A DNA stretch of 35,372 nucleotides. Source: a virus. Where the stretch lies: positions 1-35,372 of IMG/VR virus record IMGVR_UViG_3300005664_000021. One strand, given 5' to 3'. The notes beneath the pieces were generated by a model. It was not told the DNA's origin. It did not search any database and saw only the letters and a program-made list of their open reading frames with translations. The translations under genes were made by a program, and so were the position numbers. Position 1 is the stretch's first letter; each line of letters starts with the position of its first letter. Below are positions 1 to 6,101 of the stretch, piece by piece.

Positions 1-1
1 A

Positions 2-121
2 TCAGCAGTTGATTTAATACCTGAAATGCAATGGGCAAAAGACAAAATAAAATGTGATGCAGATATTCGCTCAATCTGTTCTGCTGGATTTGCAGAGGCG
101 TTCTTTCAGAATAACCGCTAA
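2..121 (+). CDS. C-terminal end of a gene cut by the left edge (unknown)
   Basis: An open frame enters from the left edge and stops at TAA 119-121, giving 39 residues that end in FFQNNR. An in-frame ATG lies at 29-31, but the frame stays open upstream to the edge, so this is most simply the tail of a longer gene. It contains two Cys residues and no motif I recognise. It has the same orientation as the small genes that follow after a 136-base gap (122-257) in which I see no gene, promoter match or hairpin. Confidence 0.45.
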   Translation, partial: SAVDLIPEMQWAKDKIKCDADIRSICSAGFAEAFFQNNR

Positions 122-257
122 CTATCTTATATGGATGAGTTTTACATCTTATATCTATTGAAACGGTATGTAAGGGCTGAAAATGAGTAAGACAATAACA
201 GCATAGTTTTACTATCAATAACAAGAGATAATTAACTTAAATCAAACAAATACCAAC

Positions 258-479
258 ATGACACCACAACAGATTTCAGAGCTATTCGATAAGAATGCAA
301 TGCTTGTGCATACATCTAAGGAAACACTCGACAAAGACACATTCCTTCGCCTTGTTGAAGAGATTGAAAAAGATGCGATAGTAGCATTTTCAGATTGGTA
401 TAATCATGAATACCATTATAAGGATATGATTGTATTAGAAAACATTCAAGATTACCTAATAGAAACTAAAAACAAGTGA
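258..479 (+). CDS. Small hypothetical acidic protein (73 aa)
   Basis: ATG start after an A-rich leader with no Shine-Dalgarno sequence, as is usual in Bacteroidota. The protein is acidic and predicted mostly helical, rich in Asp, Glu and Lys, with an aromatic segment near residues 45-55 (WYNHEYHYKD). No transmembrane segment, signal peptide or known motif is seen. The stop is 3 bases before the next ATG, so it is probably translated in one operon with the 266-aa protein downstream. Function unknown. Confidence 0.6.
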   Translation: MTPQQISELFDKNAMLVHTSKETLDKDTFLRLVEEIEKDAIVAFSDWYNHEYHYKDMIVLENIQDYLIETKNK

Positions 480-482
480 GAT

Positions 483-1283
483 ATGAAAACAATAGACTGG
501 AACAGATTACGTGATAAATTCACGGATGATTATAAAGATGGATTCTTACAAATAACCAAAACAGGCATATTCGACTGGTTTGAACGTGAACTTAATCAAC
601 TCGAATCCGAATCCCCCCGACCTGTGGAGGATGGGAATGATGTAAGTAAACAGTTAGTTGACTTTATTAAATGGGTCGGAGATGGACACGACTTTGAAAA
701 AAACGCCGAAAGGATTGTAAATCAATATATATCCGAACACATGGATGTATCAGAGGGGAAGAAAGAAGAACGGAAATCGAAAATAGAAGTAAAAGCATCA
801 GGAGTTAAACTAAATCGAAATCAGTATAAGGAATTGGTTAGTACTCTTGAAAATATACAGAAAGAATTAAAATATCACTTAGAAGTTCATGTAAATGGAT
901 TCGTGATTGACTATCGAGAGCTACACGAACCAATTCAAGACAGACTTGAGAAATTTGATAGATACCTTGCGGATACTATACCTAAATCTAAGTTGAATCA
1001 GCAACCCAATCAGGAGGCGAGTGCTGAAAAGATACTTCAAAATAGAGCCTCACTATCTGATTACGAAATGCACGCAAATCCTAATGAAAAATTAGTTACC
1101 GTACCTGAATGCTTAGAAGCTATGCACGAGTTCGCATCACTCCGAGAGGTGAAGATGCCTGATAGGGGTGAGTACATTACATTTTTAAATAGTTTAAATT
1201 TAGGTAAAGCGACTAAAGAGAAAGCCATATTCGGCTTCGACTACTACGAATCAGAACTAAAACGTTTAAATAACTTAAAATAA
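483..1283 (+). CDS. Hypothetical protein, 266 aa
   Basis: Soluble, charged, mainly helical protein. A Lys/Glu-rich stretch around residues 95-110 and a probable coiled coil at about 110-135 separate an N-terminal part (Trp-rich, WNRLRDKF and FDWFEREL) from a C-terminal part ending in YYESELKRLNN. The C-terminal repetition of short helices resembles phage early-gene proteins of unknown role, but I recognise no family. It is the largest gene of the left plus-strand cluster. Its neighbours are small membrane proteins, which gives no functional clue. Confidence 0.6.
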   Translation: MKTIDWNRLRDKFTDDYKDGFLQITKTGIFDWFERELNQLESESPRPVEDGNDVSKQLVDFIKWVGDGHDFEKNAERIVNQYISEHMDVSEGKKEERKSKIEVKASGVKLNRNQYKELVSTLENIQKELKYHLEVHVNGFVIDYRELHEPIQDRLEKFDRYLADTIPKSKLNQQPNQEASAEKILQNRASLSDYEMHANPNEKLVTVPECLEAMHEFASLREVKMPDRGEYITFLNSLNLGKATKEKAIFGFDYYESELKRLNNLK

Positions 1284-1288
1284 ACATC

Positions 1289-1471
1289 ATGAGAAAAATA
1301 AGATTAATTGCATCATTATCAATTTTGATTACCATTATCCTATTCCTTGGATTCTCATTCTTTTGGATGTCATTCAATCCGAATACGTGGAGTGAAGTAA
1401 CGAGAGGAATGTTTATCTTTTTAGACTTCGTTTGCATTGGACTTATTGCACTTGGTATTTTAGCGGATTAA
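1289..1471 (+). CDS. Small membrane protein, 2 TM (60 aa)
   Basis: Two hydrophobic segments (about residues 7-26 and 42-58) flank a short loop carrying W--FN---W----RGMF. This spacing is repeated in the next gene (1481-1687), so the pair look like tandem paralogues. The start lies 5 bases after the previous stop. Small two-TM proteins are frequent in phage early regions, and some act in exclusion or membrane remodelling. Nothing here points to a specific role. Confidence 0.5.
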   Translation: MRKIRLIASLSILITIILFLGFSFFWMSFNPNTWSEVTRGMFIFLDFVCIGLIALGILAD

Positions 1472-1480
1472 CAATTTGAA

Positions 1481-1687
1481 ATGATGAAAACTATTTTAAC
1501 TATTATTGTCTTATCAATTGTATCGATTGGTATTTTATTTTGCGCATTCTCTTTCTATTGGCTTACTTTTAACTTTGCGCTATGGGATCAAGAAGCGAGA
1601 GGTATGTTTGCAATATTAGCACTCGGAGCAATGGCATTAACAATTATACTAGTATTAGCAATAAACGACCTTAATAAACAGAAATGA
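1481..1687 (+). CDS. Small membrane protein, 2 TM, paralogue of the preceding gene (68 aa)
   Basis: Starts with two Met codons (1481 and 1484). Two hydrophobic helices surround a loop with F-SF-W--FN---W----RGMF, the same pattern and spacing as in the 60-aa protein just upstream, which points to duplication and divergence. The stop overlaps the next start by 4 bases (ATGA), so translation is probably coupled. Function unknown. Confidence 0.5.
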   Translation: MMKTILTIIVLSIVSIGILFCAFSFYWLTFNFALWDQEARGMFAILALGAMALTIILVLAINDLNKQK

Positions 1688-1896
1688 TGCAATCAAAACG
1701 CTACTCACTTATTGAGGCTGTAAGTAATACTATTGTAGGCTTTTTAGTTTCAATCCTTGTACAACTTATAGTTTATCCCGTTATGGATATACCTGTTAGC
1801 TTATCGCAAAATATCGTGATTACTTTTATATTCACAGTAGTTTCAATACTAAGGGGCTACGCTTTACGCAGATTTTTTAACTTAATACGGAAATGA
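1684..1896 (+). CDS. Phage membrane protein, DUF7220-like (70 aa)
   Basis: A 70-residue protein with two predicted membrane helices. It has an N-terminal SLIEAVSNTIVGF segment, a Pro-containing turn, and a C-terminal LRGYALRRFFN end. This layout (SLIEA-NT--G ... V-S--R-Y-LRR-FN) matches, from memory, the DUF7220 family of small phage membrane proteins. Its role is unknown. It is coupled to both neighbours by ATGA overlaps. Confidence 0.6.
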   Translation: MMQSKRYSLIEAVSNTIVGFLVSILVQLIVYPVMDIPVSLSQNIVITFIFTVVSILRGYALRRFFNLIRK

Positions 1897-2036
1897 TGCC
1901 TGATATATCAATGTGTAAACAACACCTATGCGAAGTCAAAGATACTTGCATTAGGTACAAATCAAAGCCAAGTGAATATCAATACTATCAAGATTTCCCG
2001 AAAGTGGGATGTAACTTTTATAAACCTATGAAATGA
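1893..2036 (+). CDS. Cysteine-containing small protein (47 aa)
   Basis: A 47-residue frame with ATGA overlaps at both ends. It has four Cys (positions 8, 13, 18 and 40) and an aromatic, Lys-rich C-terminus (YYQDFP...CNFYKP). The Cys pattern could bind a metal ion. The two translational overlaps and the clean length between them argue that it is real even though it is short. No family recognised. Confidence 0.45.
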   Translation: MMPDISMCKQHLCEVKDTCIRYKSKPSEYQYYQDFPKVGCNFYKPMK

Positions 2037-2206
2037 AAAAACTATTTAAAAGATTTAGCTTTTACGCAATAAGTAAATATTACTTTACCGTAATTCCTAC
2101 AATTGAGATTTACTTTGAGCAAGTCGAATCGGGTTCGTGGTATTTCGATTTTGATTTCGTTGTGTTCTTTTGGAGTTGTGGATTTCATATTAACCCTAAA
2201 GTATAA
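2033..2206 (+). CDS. Small aromatic-rich protein (57 aa)
   Basis: Starts in the ATGA overlap with the preceding gene. Residues 1-12 are basic, and the rest is dense in Tyr, Phe and Trp (SWYFDFDFVVFFWSCGF), probably beta-structured or weakly membrane-associated. No motif recognised. It lies in a run of tightly packed tiny genes and was probably translated with them. Confidence 0.45.
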   Translation: MKKLFKRFSFYAISKYYFTVIPTIEIYFEQVESGSWYFDFDFVVFFWSCGFHINPKV

Positions 2207-2210
2207 CATC

Positions 2211-2333
2211 ATGACCACCCCCGATAAATGCCCGATGTGCGGAAGCTCAGGTAAGTTTACTGGTAATATTTGCCGAGTATGCAATACGGATAGGACAAAG
2301 ATCAAAAGAAAAAAGCCCCTATTTGGGGCTTAG
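2211..2333 (+). CDS. Small zinc-ribbon protein (40 aa)
   Basis: Contains CPMC at residues 7-10 and CRVC at 21-24, a two-knuckle zinc ribbon of the CxxC-x10-CxxC type, followed by a basic tail. ATG at 2211 is preferred over the upstream in-frame ATG at 2103, because 2103 would run through the preceding gene and the zinc knuckles follow directly after 2211. The last codons form one side of a terminator hairpin used by the opposing operon. It ends the left plus-strand gene run. DNA or RNA binding is plausible but not shown. Confidence 0.6.
   Translation: MTTPDKCPMCGSSGKFTGNICRVCNTDRTKIKRKKPLFGA
2303..2331 (-). terminator. Intrinsic terminator of the leftward operon
   Basis: On the minus strand a perfect 7-bp stem AAGCCCC/GGGGCTT with a 5-nt loop (2313-2331) is followed by TTTTTTCTTTT. 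That is a classic Rho-independent terminator at the stop codon of the DnaA-like gene. It overlaps the last codons of the convergent zinc-ribbon gene, so the hairpin could also slow rightward transcription, although the plus side lacks a U-tract. Confidence 0.85.
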
Positions 2334-2641
2334 CTCTGTAATAGTATTCCGAAAGATCGTTCAGACAGTTCGATACTCATTGAATAGTATCTGTTATACT
2401 TGGCACGTATTGACCTGTCAGAAAACATAAGATCGTCAAGCGTCTTAATTCCATGTAATACCGTTGCATGGTCAAGTCCGAAAGGTCGCCCGATCTGTTC
2501 TAAAGATAAATACGGATGATTAGTTTTACCAATCTTAAAGCACATATAACGGGTTATTGGTAAGTTTCCTTTTCTTGAAAGGTCGGAAGGGTCAAGCCCC
2601 TCCGCCTCGAATACCATTGTAATCATGTCGTGATATTTCAT
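2330..2641 (-). CDS. Stand-alone DnaA domain-IV-like DNA-binding protein (103 aa)
   Basis: Residues about 30-70 (ITRYMCFKIG...LSLEQIGRPFG-DHATVLHGIKTLDD) match the helix-turn-helix and signature of the DnaA C-terminal domain, whose consensus reads R---MYL-R---SL--IG--FG-RDH-TVLHA--KI. There is no AAA+ domain: 103 residues against about 450 for full DnaA. In DnaA this domain reads 9-bp DnaA boxes. A free domain could bind host oriC or phage boxes, act as a decoy, or serve as a regulator. It is the last gene of a leftward operon, with an ATGA overlap to the upstream gene and a terminator at its end. Confidence 0.75.
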   Translation of the reverse strand: MKYHDMITMVFEAEGLDPSDLSRKGNLPITRYMCFKIGKTNHPYLSLEQIGRPFGLDHATVLHGIKTLDDLMFSDRSIRAKYNRYYSMSIELSERSFGILLQS

Positions 2642-2784
2642 ACCCGTTCCTGTTTAAATCCTATTTCTAAATACTTTAGGATTAGTTTAGCCTTAGACGT
2701 TTTTACGCCTTTCTCTCTTAGTTCATCAACTTCTTCGTACAATGCACGGTTAAGTTCTCTTGGGATGTCAATATTAATTTTCAT
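2638..2784 (-). CDS. Ribbon-helix-helix-like small DNA-binding protein (48 aa)
   Basis: A 48-residue peptide: an N-terminal beta-strand with alternating hydrophobics (MKINIDIP), then two Lys/Glu-rich helices (ELNRALYEEVDELREKG and SKAKLILKYLEIGF). This is the size and layout of Arc/CopG-type ribbon-helix-helix repressors, a family inference from pattern only. ATGA overlaps with both neighbours couple it to the DnaA-like gene and the zinc-finger gene. It could be the autoregulator of this operon. Confidence 0.55.
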   Translation of the reverse strand: MKINIDIPRELNRALYEEVDELREKGVKTSKAKLILKYLEIGFKQERV

Positions 2785-2924
2785 TTCACATAAGGTATTA
2801 AGTTAAACTCATCATAACATTCGGCACAGATATTAACGTGCTGCTTTCCGTCTTCCATGCACTCAGCCTCGACAGATGTCGGGAAGTAGTGATGGCCACA
2901 GTATCGGCATAGTATTGCTTTCAT
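2781..2924 (-). CDS. Small zinc-finger-like protein (47 aa)
   Basis: Contains C6-x2-C9 with HH directly after, and C33-x2-C36, with a further Cys at 22. The pattern resembles a treble-clef or HNH-like zinc knuckle, although the catalytic part of an HNH nuclease is not present. It overlaps both neighbours by ATGA. A nucleic-acid-binding role is plausible; no specific family recognised. Confidence 0.5.
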   Translation of the reverse strand: MKAILCRYCGHHYFPTSVEAECMEDGKQHVNICAECYDEFNLIPYVK

Positions 2925-3580
2925 AAGTTATTTATTTCAAACCACTTCTTAGCAGTTTCATAAGCGAATAGTCTAAGATTCGATTTTAAGCTGTTATCAT
3001 TTGGAAACTCATTAATATTATTCCAAAAGTCAGCATCCCATTCGGTAATTTTGCGAACATAGCATCCCATTTTTACATATTTCTCTCCACTTTCTGAAAT
3101 AAATGGAATTACAACATATTTGTAAAGCCCTGTAAAAACGTGAGCTATTTTTATTTTTATACCGGACAAGTTAGCACCGGACAAGTTAGCACCGGACAAG
3201 TCAGCACTGGACAAGTCAGCACGGGACAAGTAAGCACCGGACAAGTCAGCATAGGACAAGTCAGCACTGGACAAGTCAGCACGGGACAAGTCAGCACCGG
3301 ACAAGTTAGCATAGGACAAGTTAGCACGGGACAAGTAAGCACCGGACAAGTTAGCATAGGACAAGTTAGCATAGGACAAGTCAGCACGGTACAAGTCAGC
3401 ATAGGACAAGTCAGCACTGGACAAGTCAGCACTGGACAAGTCAGCACCGGACAAGTTAGCACCGGACAAGTTAGCACCGGATTTAACTGCTTCAATTACC
3501 GTATCTTTAACGGTGTTGTTTTCTTTTTCGTATTCAAAAAGAATACTTCCAATTCTCGATTTAATCTGAATTTTAATCAT
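2921..3580 (-). CDS. Pentapeptide-repeat protein (219 aa)
   Basis: After about 33 ordinary residues, residues 34-143 consist of uninterrupted five-residue repeats A(D/N/Y)LSx, where x is G, S, Y or R. Such repeats fold as a right-handed quadrilateral beta-helix. Some members (Qnr, MfpA, McbG) mimic DNA and protect or inhibit gyrase, but most have no known function. A C-terminal globular part (about 144-219) with Trp/Phe-rich segments follows. The repeats are nearly identical at DNA level (15-bp units), which implies recent expansion. ATGA overlap with the gene downstream. Confidence 0.85.
   Translation of the reverse strand: MIKIQIKSRIGSILFEYEKENNTVKDTVIEAVKSGANLSGANLSGADLSSADLSSADLSYADLYRADLSYANLSYANLSGAYLSRANLSYANLSGADLSRADLSSADLSYADLSGAYLSRADLSSADLSGANLSGANLSGIKIKIAHVFTGLYKYVVIPFISESGEKYVKMGCYVRKITEWDADFWNNINEFPNDNSLKSNLRLFAYETAKKWFEINNL
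3166..3480. repeat. 21 tandem copies of a 15-bp minisatellite
   Basis: The plus strand reads 21 consecutive 15-bp units of the form acaagtYagcaNNgg (315 bp). Variation is limited to Y=c/t (occasionally acaagtaagca) and the two bases before gg. The unit encodes the pentapeptide repeats on the minus strand. Because 15 is a multiple of 3, all frames stay open, which creates spurious antisense frames. Such an array is prone to gaining or losing whole pentapeptide units. Confidence 0.95.
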
Positions 3581-3584
3581 AGTT

Positions 3585-3881
3585 TTAATTATTAAGTTTT
3601 ACTTCATTCTCCAATTCCATAAGTTGAGCAGTCGAGCAGATTAGCCCGTTAAGGTCGATAGTTACCATTTCAATCGTTACTTCGCTATCGCATCCCCTCG
3701 GCTCATTGATTCCGTCACCGTAATACTCATCACGGATATGCGCGTAAAATTCGATTTCAATACATTCGTTACCAGTGTCGGCATCAATAGTATTGTGACC
3801 TTCTTCTACTTCATACTTTTGCATCTTGTCAAAGATCGCTTTCTTTAAGGCTTTGAACTGTTTGTCTGGCATTGTTTGCAT
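3585..3881 (-). CDS. Hypothetical acidic protein (98 aa)
   Basis: Acidic soluble protein with a basic N-terminal helix (PDKQFKALKKAIFDKMQKY), then a beta-rich acidic region (ECIEIEFYAHIRDEYYGDG). Met codons at 3881 and 3872 are both possible starts. No family recognised. It precedes the pentapeptide gene by 4 bases, and a GC-rich hairpin lies just upstream at 3897-3910, which might modulate its expression. Confidence 0.55.
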   Translation of the reverse strand: MQTMPDKQFKALKKAIFDKMQKYEVEEGHNTIDADTGNECIEIEFYAHIRDEYYGDGINEPRGCDSEVTIEMVTIDLNGLICSTAQLMELENEVKLNN

Positions 3882-3896
3882 TTGATTGGGTTTTAA

Positions 3897-3910
3897 GCCC
3901 CGTGAGGGGC
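3897..3910 (-). promoter_or_regulatory. Short GC-rich hairpin between two genes
   Basis: A 5-bp stem GCCCC/GGGGC with a 4-nt loop sits between the stop of the 70-aa gene (3919) and the start of the 98-aa gene (3881). On the minus strand it is followed by TTAAAA, not a U-tract, so it is a weak terminator at best. It may instead attenuate transcription or protect the mRNA end. Confidence 0.4.
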
Positions 3911-3918
3911 GGTTATGA

Positions 3919-4131
3919 TTATTTTAATATTATGCCTATTGGATTGACTTCCTGTATTCGGCTAATTGTTATGTTTAAATCTTTATTTAGTGCAGTATAA
4001 GTGTTGTAATATTCACTATGTTGATTTACAACTACTGTATTCTTATTTATTTTCTTAACGATACCTGAAACGCATCCGTATTTGTAAGAACCTGTAATAA
4101 AATCGCCTATTTTTAAATCTGTTGCTTTCAT
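3919..4131 (-). CDS. Small beta-rich protein, SH3-like (70 aa)
   Basis: Begins with LKIGDFITGSYKYGCVSGIVKKINKNTVVV, a strand-turn-strand pattern typical of small SH3-like barrels, in which GD and a later KKI/VVV pair mark the first strands. Function unknown. It is the first gene of the leftward operon 4131-2330, with an inverted-repeat site about 40 bases upstream that may control it. Confidence 0.5.
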   Translation of the reverse strand: MKATDLKIGDFITGSYKYGCVSGIVKKINKNTVVVNQHSEYYNTYTALNKDLNITISRIQEVNPIGIILK

Positions 4132-4169
4132 TTTGTTTGTGTTTGGTCTGATAAAAGTAATACATTCTT

Positions 4170-4193
4170 TTGTATAAAAATATAATTATACAA
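4170..4193. promoter_or_regulatory. Inverted repeat, possible operator upstream of the leftward operon
   Basis: A perfect 8-bp inverted repeat TTGTATAA/TTATACAA with an 8-bp A+T spacer lies 39 bases upstream of the first gene of the 4131-2330 operon. Dyads of this size are typical repressor operators, and the operon itself encodes a ribbon-helix-helix-like peptide that could bind it. No clear TAnnTTTG promoter is seen here, so the promoter is unassigned. Confidence 0.45.
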
Positions 4194-4238
4194 ACTATTT
4201 TACTATCCGATGCTAATTTATACTGATTATAAACAAGA

Positions 4239-4269
4239 AACTCCCTCAATCATCGCGACTAAGGGAGTT
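4239..4269 (-). terminator. Hairpin, probable terminator after the lysis genes
   Basis: An 8-bp perfect stem AACTCCCT/AGGGAGTT with a 15-nt loop. On the minus strand it is followed by the T-rich TCTTGTTTATAA, consistent with a terminator for the leftward lysis/late transcript that carries the tRNA-like element. The loop contains a TCGCGA palindrome. The U-tract is imperfect, so an mRNA-end stabiliser is an alternative. Confidence 0.5.
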
Positions 4270-4321
4270 CAAACCAAAATAATACCCAAACCAAATTACT
4301 AACTATGAAAAAACCAAATCA

Positions 4322-4403
4322 GGGAGCCGTCAGGATTCGAACCCGATACTTATCCCTGCTATCATTGTTCAGGCTAATTCCTGATAATAGCATGAACGAC
4401 TCA
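4322..4403 (-). tRNA. tRNA-like element (degenerate, or a tRNA 3' end)
   Basis: On the minus strand, positions 4346-4330 form a good T-arm (TCGGG, loop TTCGAAT, CCTGA) with the invariant GGTTCGAATCC box. Positions 4402-4397 (GAGTCG) pair with 4329-4324 (CGGCTC) as an acceptor stem of 6 bp. A possible D-arm GCTA/TAGC with a GG-containing loop follows. However, the linker before it is too long, no 5-bp anticodon stem with T33 can be drawn, and CCA is not encoded. The span (about 80 nt) fits a tRNA. It begins at the stop codon of the spanin gene. It may be a decayed tRNA, an unusual one, or an attachment site derived from a tRNA 3' end. Confidence 0.4.
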
Positions 4404-4904
4404 AATAAAAACCTTACGCAATTTAAAACCAATAAATAACAAAAGCAATAGTATTGTAATAATTCCTATCCAGCCTGTAACTTTCCAGAACTTCGGGGTA
4501 TATGGCACATTTACGGTATGTTTCTCATTATTATACTTAGATTGCCAAAATTCAGCGTTTTTAAGTGCATTTGAGAGAGTTATTATCAGAGTTGTATCTT
4601 TATCCGCTAAAGTTAAAGATATGTTATTATTGCTTATCCATGCGCGCGCTGTTGCAAGATTACTCTCAGCAGTTACAGGTCGGAAACTGACAAGTCCGTT
4701 TTTGACATAAACCGTATCTTTTACCGTTACAATTTTAGCCGGTAAGGTTACGAATATAGTAGTATCTCGGTAAGTGATTTTTTCCCGAATCGAATCTTTT
4801 ACTATCGTGATAGTTTGCGGTGGATAACGTAGATTACATTTTTTCTGTGTAACACATGATGTTAACACTAATAGTGCAATAAGTAAGTATTTCATATTAA
4901 TCAA
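4401..4904 (-). CDS. Unimolecular spanin (lipoprotein with C-terminal TM)
   Basis: N-terminal lipoprotein signal with lipobox LLVLTSC (Cys about residue 17), a beta-rich periplasmic middle (about 30-135), and one strong transmembrane helix near the C-terminus (WIGIITILLLLLFIGF) followed by basic residues. An outer-membrane lipid anchor plus a C-terminal inner-membrane helix in one chain is the u-spanin design known from phage T1 gp11. Such proteins fuse inner and outer membranes in the last step of lysis. It lies directly after the endolysin gene with an 8-bp overlap, which supports the call. Sequence similarity to known spanins is not claimed. Confidence 0.7.
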   Translation of the reverse strand: MINMKYLLIALLVLTSCVTQKKCNLRYPPQTITIVKDSIREKITYRDTTIFVTLPAKIVTVKDTVYVKNGLVSFRPVTAESNLATARAWISNNNISLTLADKDTTLIITLSNALKNAEFWQSKYNNEKHTVNVPYTPKFWKVTGWIGIITILLLLLFIGFKLRKVFI

Positions 4905-5268
4905 CTATTTGAAAATGTGGCAAATCCCATTCAATTACTGCAATCTTATGCTTCATTCTACCCTCTTTATATAATCTTTCAGCTTGTTGTAAAACAAACT
5001 TTCTAAACTCCTTAAAACGTGTTAAATTATTCCAATCAATCGGATAAGGTGCTAAATCCACAGCTTTTGAAGGTCTTTGATTATGCTTTGAGTTCGGCCA
5101 CTTTACTTTACTATGTCCATCTTCAAAAGCCTTATTCTGATCTTTTTCGTTTCTGAATCCGCAAAGCACCGTAAAGTCAGTAATCATAATCATTTCATTG
5201 CATAGGACTTGTAGGTCTGCATGGCATTCTAATAATTTCCGTTTCGATGATGGGCTAAAGTGTGGCAT
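4897..5268 (-). CDS. Endolysin, M15-family L,D-peptidase (123 aa)
   Basis: A single zinc-peptidase domain of the VanY / L-alanyl-D-glutamate peptidase type. The sequence shows SKHN (H62), AVDLAPY (D71) and DLPHF (D115, H118). In the family, the His, Asp and second His bind zinc and the Asp before PH is catalytic. The length fits phage M15 endolysins such as that of T5. No signal peptide is present, so export would rely on the holin. It is flanked by the u-spanin and membrane proteins in one leftward lysis cassette. The 97-base gap upstream holds only a 14-codon frame. Confidence 0.85.
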   Translation of the reverse strand: MPHFSPSSKRKLLECHADLQVLCNEMIMITDFTVLCGFRNEKDQNKAFEDGHSKVKWPNSKHNQRPSKAVDLAPYPIDWNNLTRFKEFRKFVLQQAERLYKEGRMKHKIAVIEWDLPHFQIVD

Positions 5269-5365
5269 AATTCATTGTTTTAAAGGTGCGAAGCCCTGTC
5301 TATTCTCTTCCGACACCTTATTTCTTTGCGTCTATTTTGGATTCAATCCTATCGAGTGGCATATC

Positions 5366-5812
5366 TTACTGTATTTCGTGAATATATGGCGGGTTACTTT
5401 CATCATTCCAATATACCGAATCATATGGCATCCCATTTGCACCCCTTGAATATTGATTTATAGGCTCCATTATATATGTTTTATTCTTACCTAAAATTCC
5501 GGTTCCGTAAAGAATAGTGATAATTGTAAATGAAATGCCAATGAACCATTTAAGATTAGTATTCGCTTTGTCTAATGTTTTTCTTTCGGCTTCGATTCCT
5601 ACCATGAAATCATTGATACCGTGTATTGCCGTCTTTAAATCGCTTGTTTGATTCTTTAACTCCTCAGTGCTTACCCTCAACTCTGTTACTGTTGTAATTA
5701 GTCCTTTTTGCCCATTATCGTATAAAGCATGGTTAATATGTTTAACCGATTCGGAAAGTTTTACAATGTTTTCCATTTGATCGCAAATGTGAGTAGAGGC
5801 TTTAGCTGTCAT
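5366..5812 (-). CDS. Membrane-anchored coiled-coil protein, lysis module (148 aa)
   Basis: Residues about 10-85 are helical with heptad-like Leu/Val/Ile spacing. One transmembrane helix follows (WFIGISFTIITILYGTGIL, about 89-107), and then a polar tail. This resembles phage proteins placed between holin and endolysin genes, which act as holin partners or minor membrane proteins. It is not a typical spanin because there is no lipobox. Its position between holin (5839-6051) and endolysin suggests a role in lysis timing; this is inference. Confidence 0.6.
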   Translation of the reverse strand: MTAKASTHICDQMENIVKLSESVKHINHALYDNGQKGLITTVTELRVSTEELKNQTSDLKTAIHGINDFMVGIEAERKTLDKANTNLKWFIGISFTIITILYGTGILGKNKTYIMEPINQYSRGANGMPYDSVYWNDESNPPYIHEIQ

Positions 5813-5838
5813 TGTGAGAGAGTTATAAGGTTCATAAA

Positions 5839-6051
5839 TTATTCAGCTTTCAAGAGCTGATCTTTTGAGTTTGTAAACAGGTTCTTAACAAGGTAACTAA
5901 GCAATGCAATAGCAGATGCAATAGCTAACTTTTTCCAGTCTATTTCAGGCGATTGTAGTTCTGTTAAGAATGTTAATACACCTGTAATAATAGCAAGTAT
6001 AAGACCTTTAAAGAAGTCGTTTAGATGCAGTTTGAATAGTTTTGATTTCAT
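5839..6051 (-). CDS. Holin (70 aa)
   Basis: A short protein with two hydrophobic helices (FKGLILAIITGVLTFLTEL and WKKLAIASAIALLSYLVKNLF), a charged N-terminus and a Lys-rich C-terminal tail. Size, topology and position next to an endolysin cassette are those of class II phage holins, which form inner-membrane lesions that trigger lysis. The start is preceded by a T/A-rich leader with no Shine-Dalgarno. Confidence 0.7.
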   Translation of the reverse strand: MKSKLFKLHLNDFFKGLILAIITGVLTFLTELQSPEIDWKKLAIASAIALLSYLVKNLFTNSKDQLLKAE

Positions 6052-6101
6052 TGTTTTATATTTAATTATTGTGTATCCGAGTTGAGATGAAACTAATTAG
6101 A

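Noticed and set aside
3166-3480. CRISPR array
   Set aside because: Units are contiguous 15-mers with no spacers.
3140-3595. Long plus-strand and second minus-strand frames across the pentapeptide gene
   Set aside because: The 15-bp tandem unit keeps several frames open by chance. The translations are monotonous and only the minus-strand pentapeptide frame has a non-repetitive N- and C-terminus.
4305-4439. 44-codon plus-strand frame across the tRNA-like element
   Set aside because: It is antisense to the tRNA-like sequence and its peptide simply reads the T-arm region. It also overlaps the end of the spanin gene.
4816-4832. DnaA box-like TTATCCACC (minus strand) as an origin
   Set aside because: A single 8/9 match inside the spanin gene, with no cluster or A+T-rich unwinding region.
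5269-5365. 14-codon minus-strand frame between the membrane protein and the endolysin
   Set aside because: Too short and without a pattern to support a gene.
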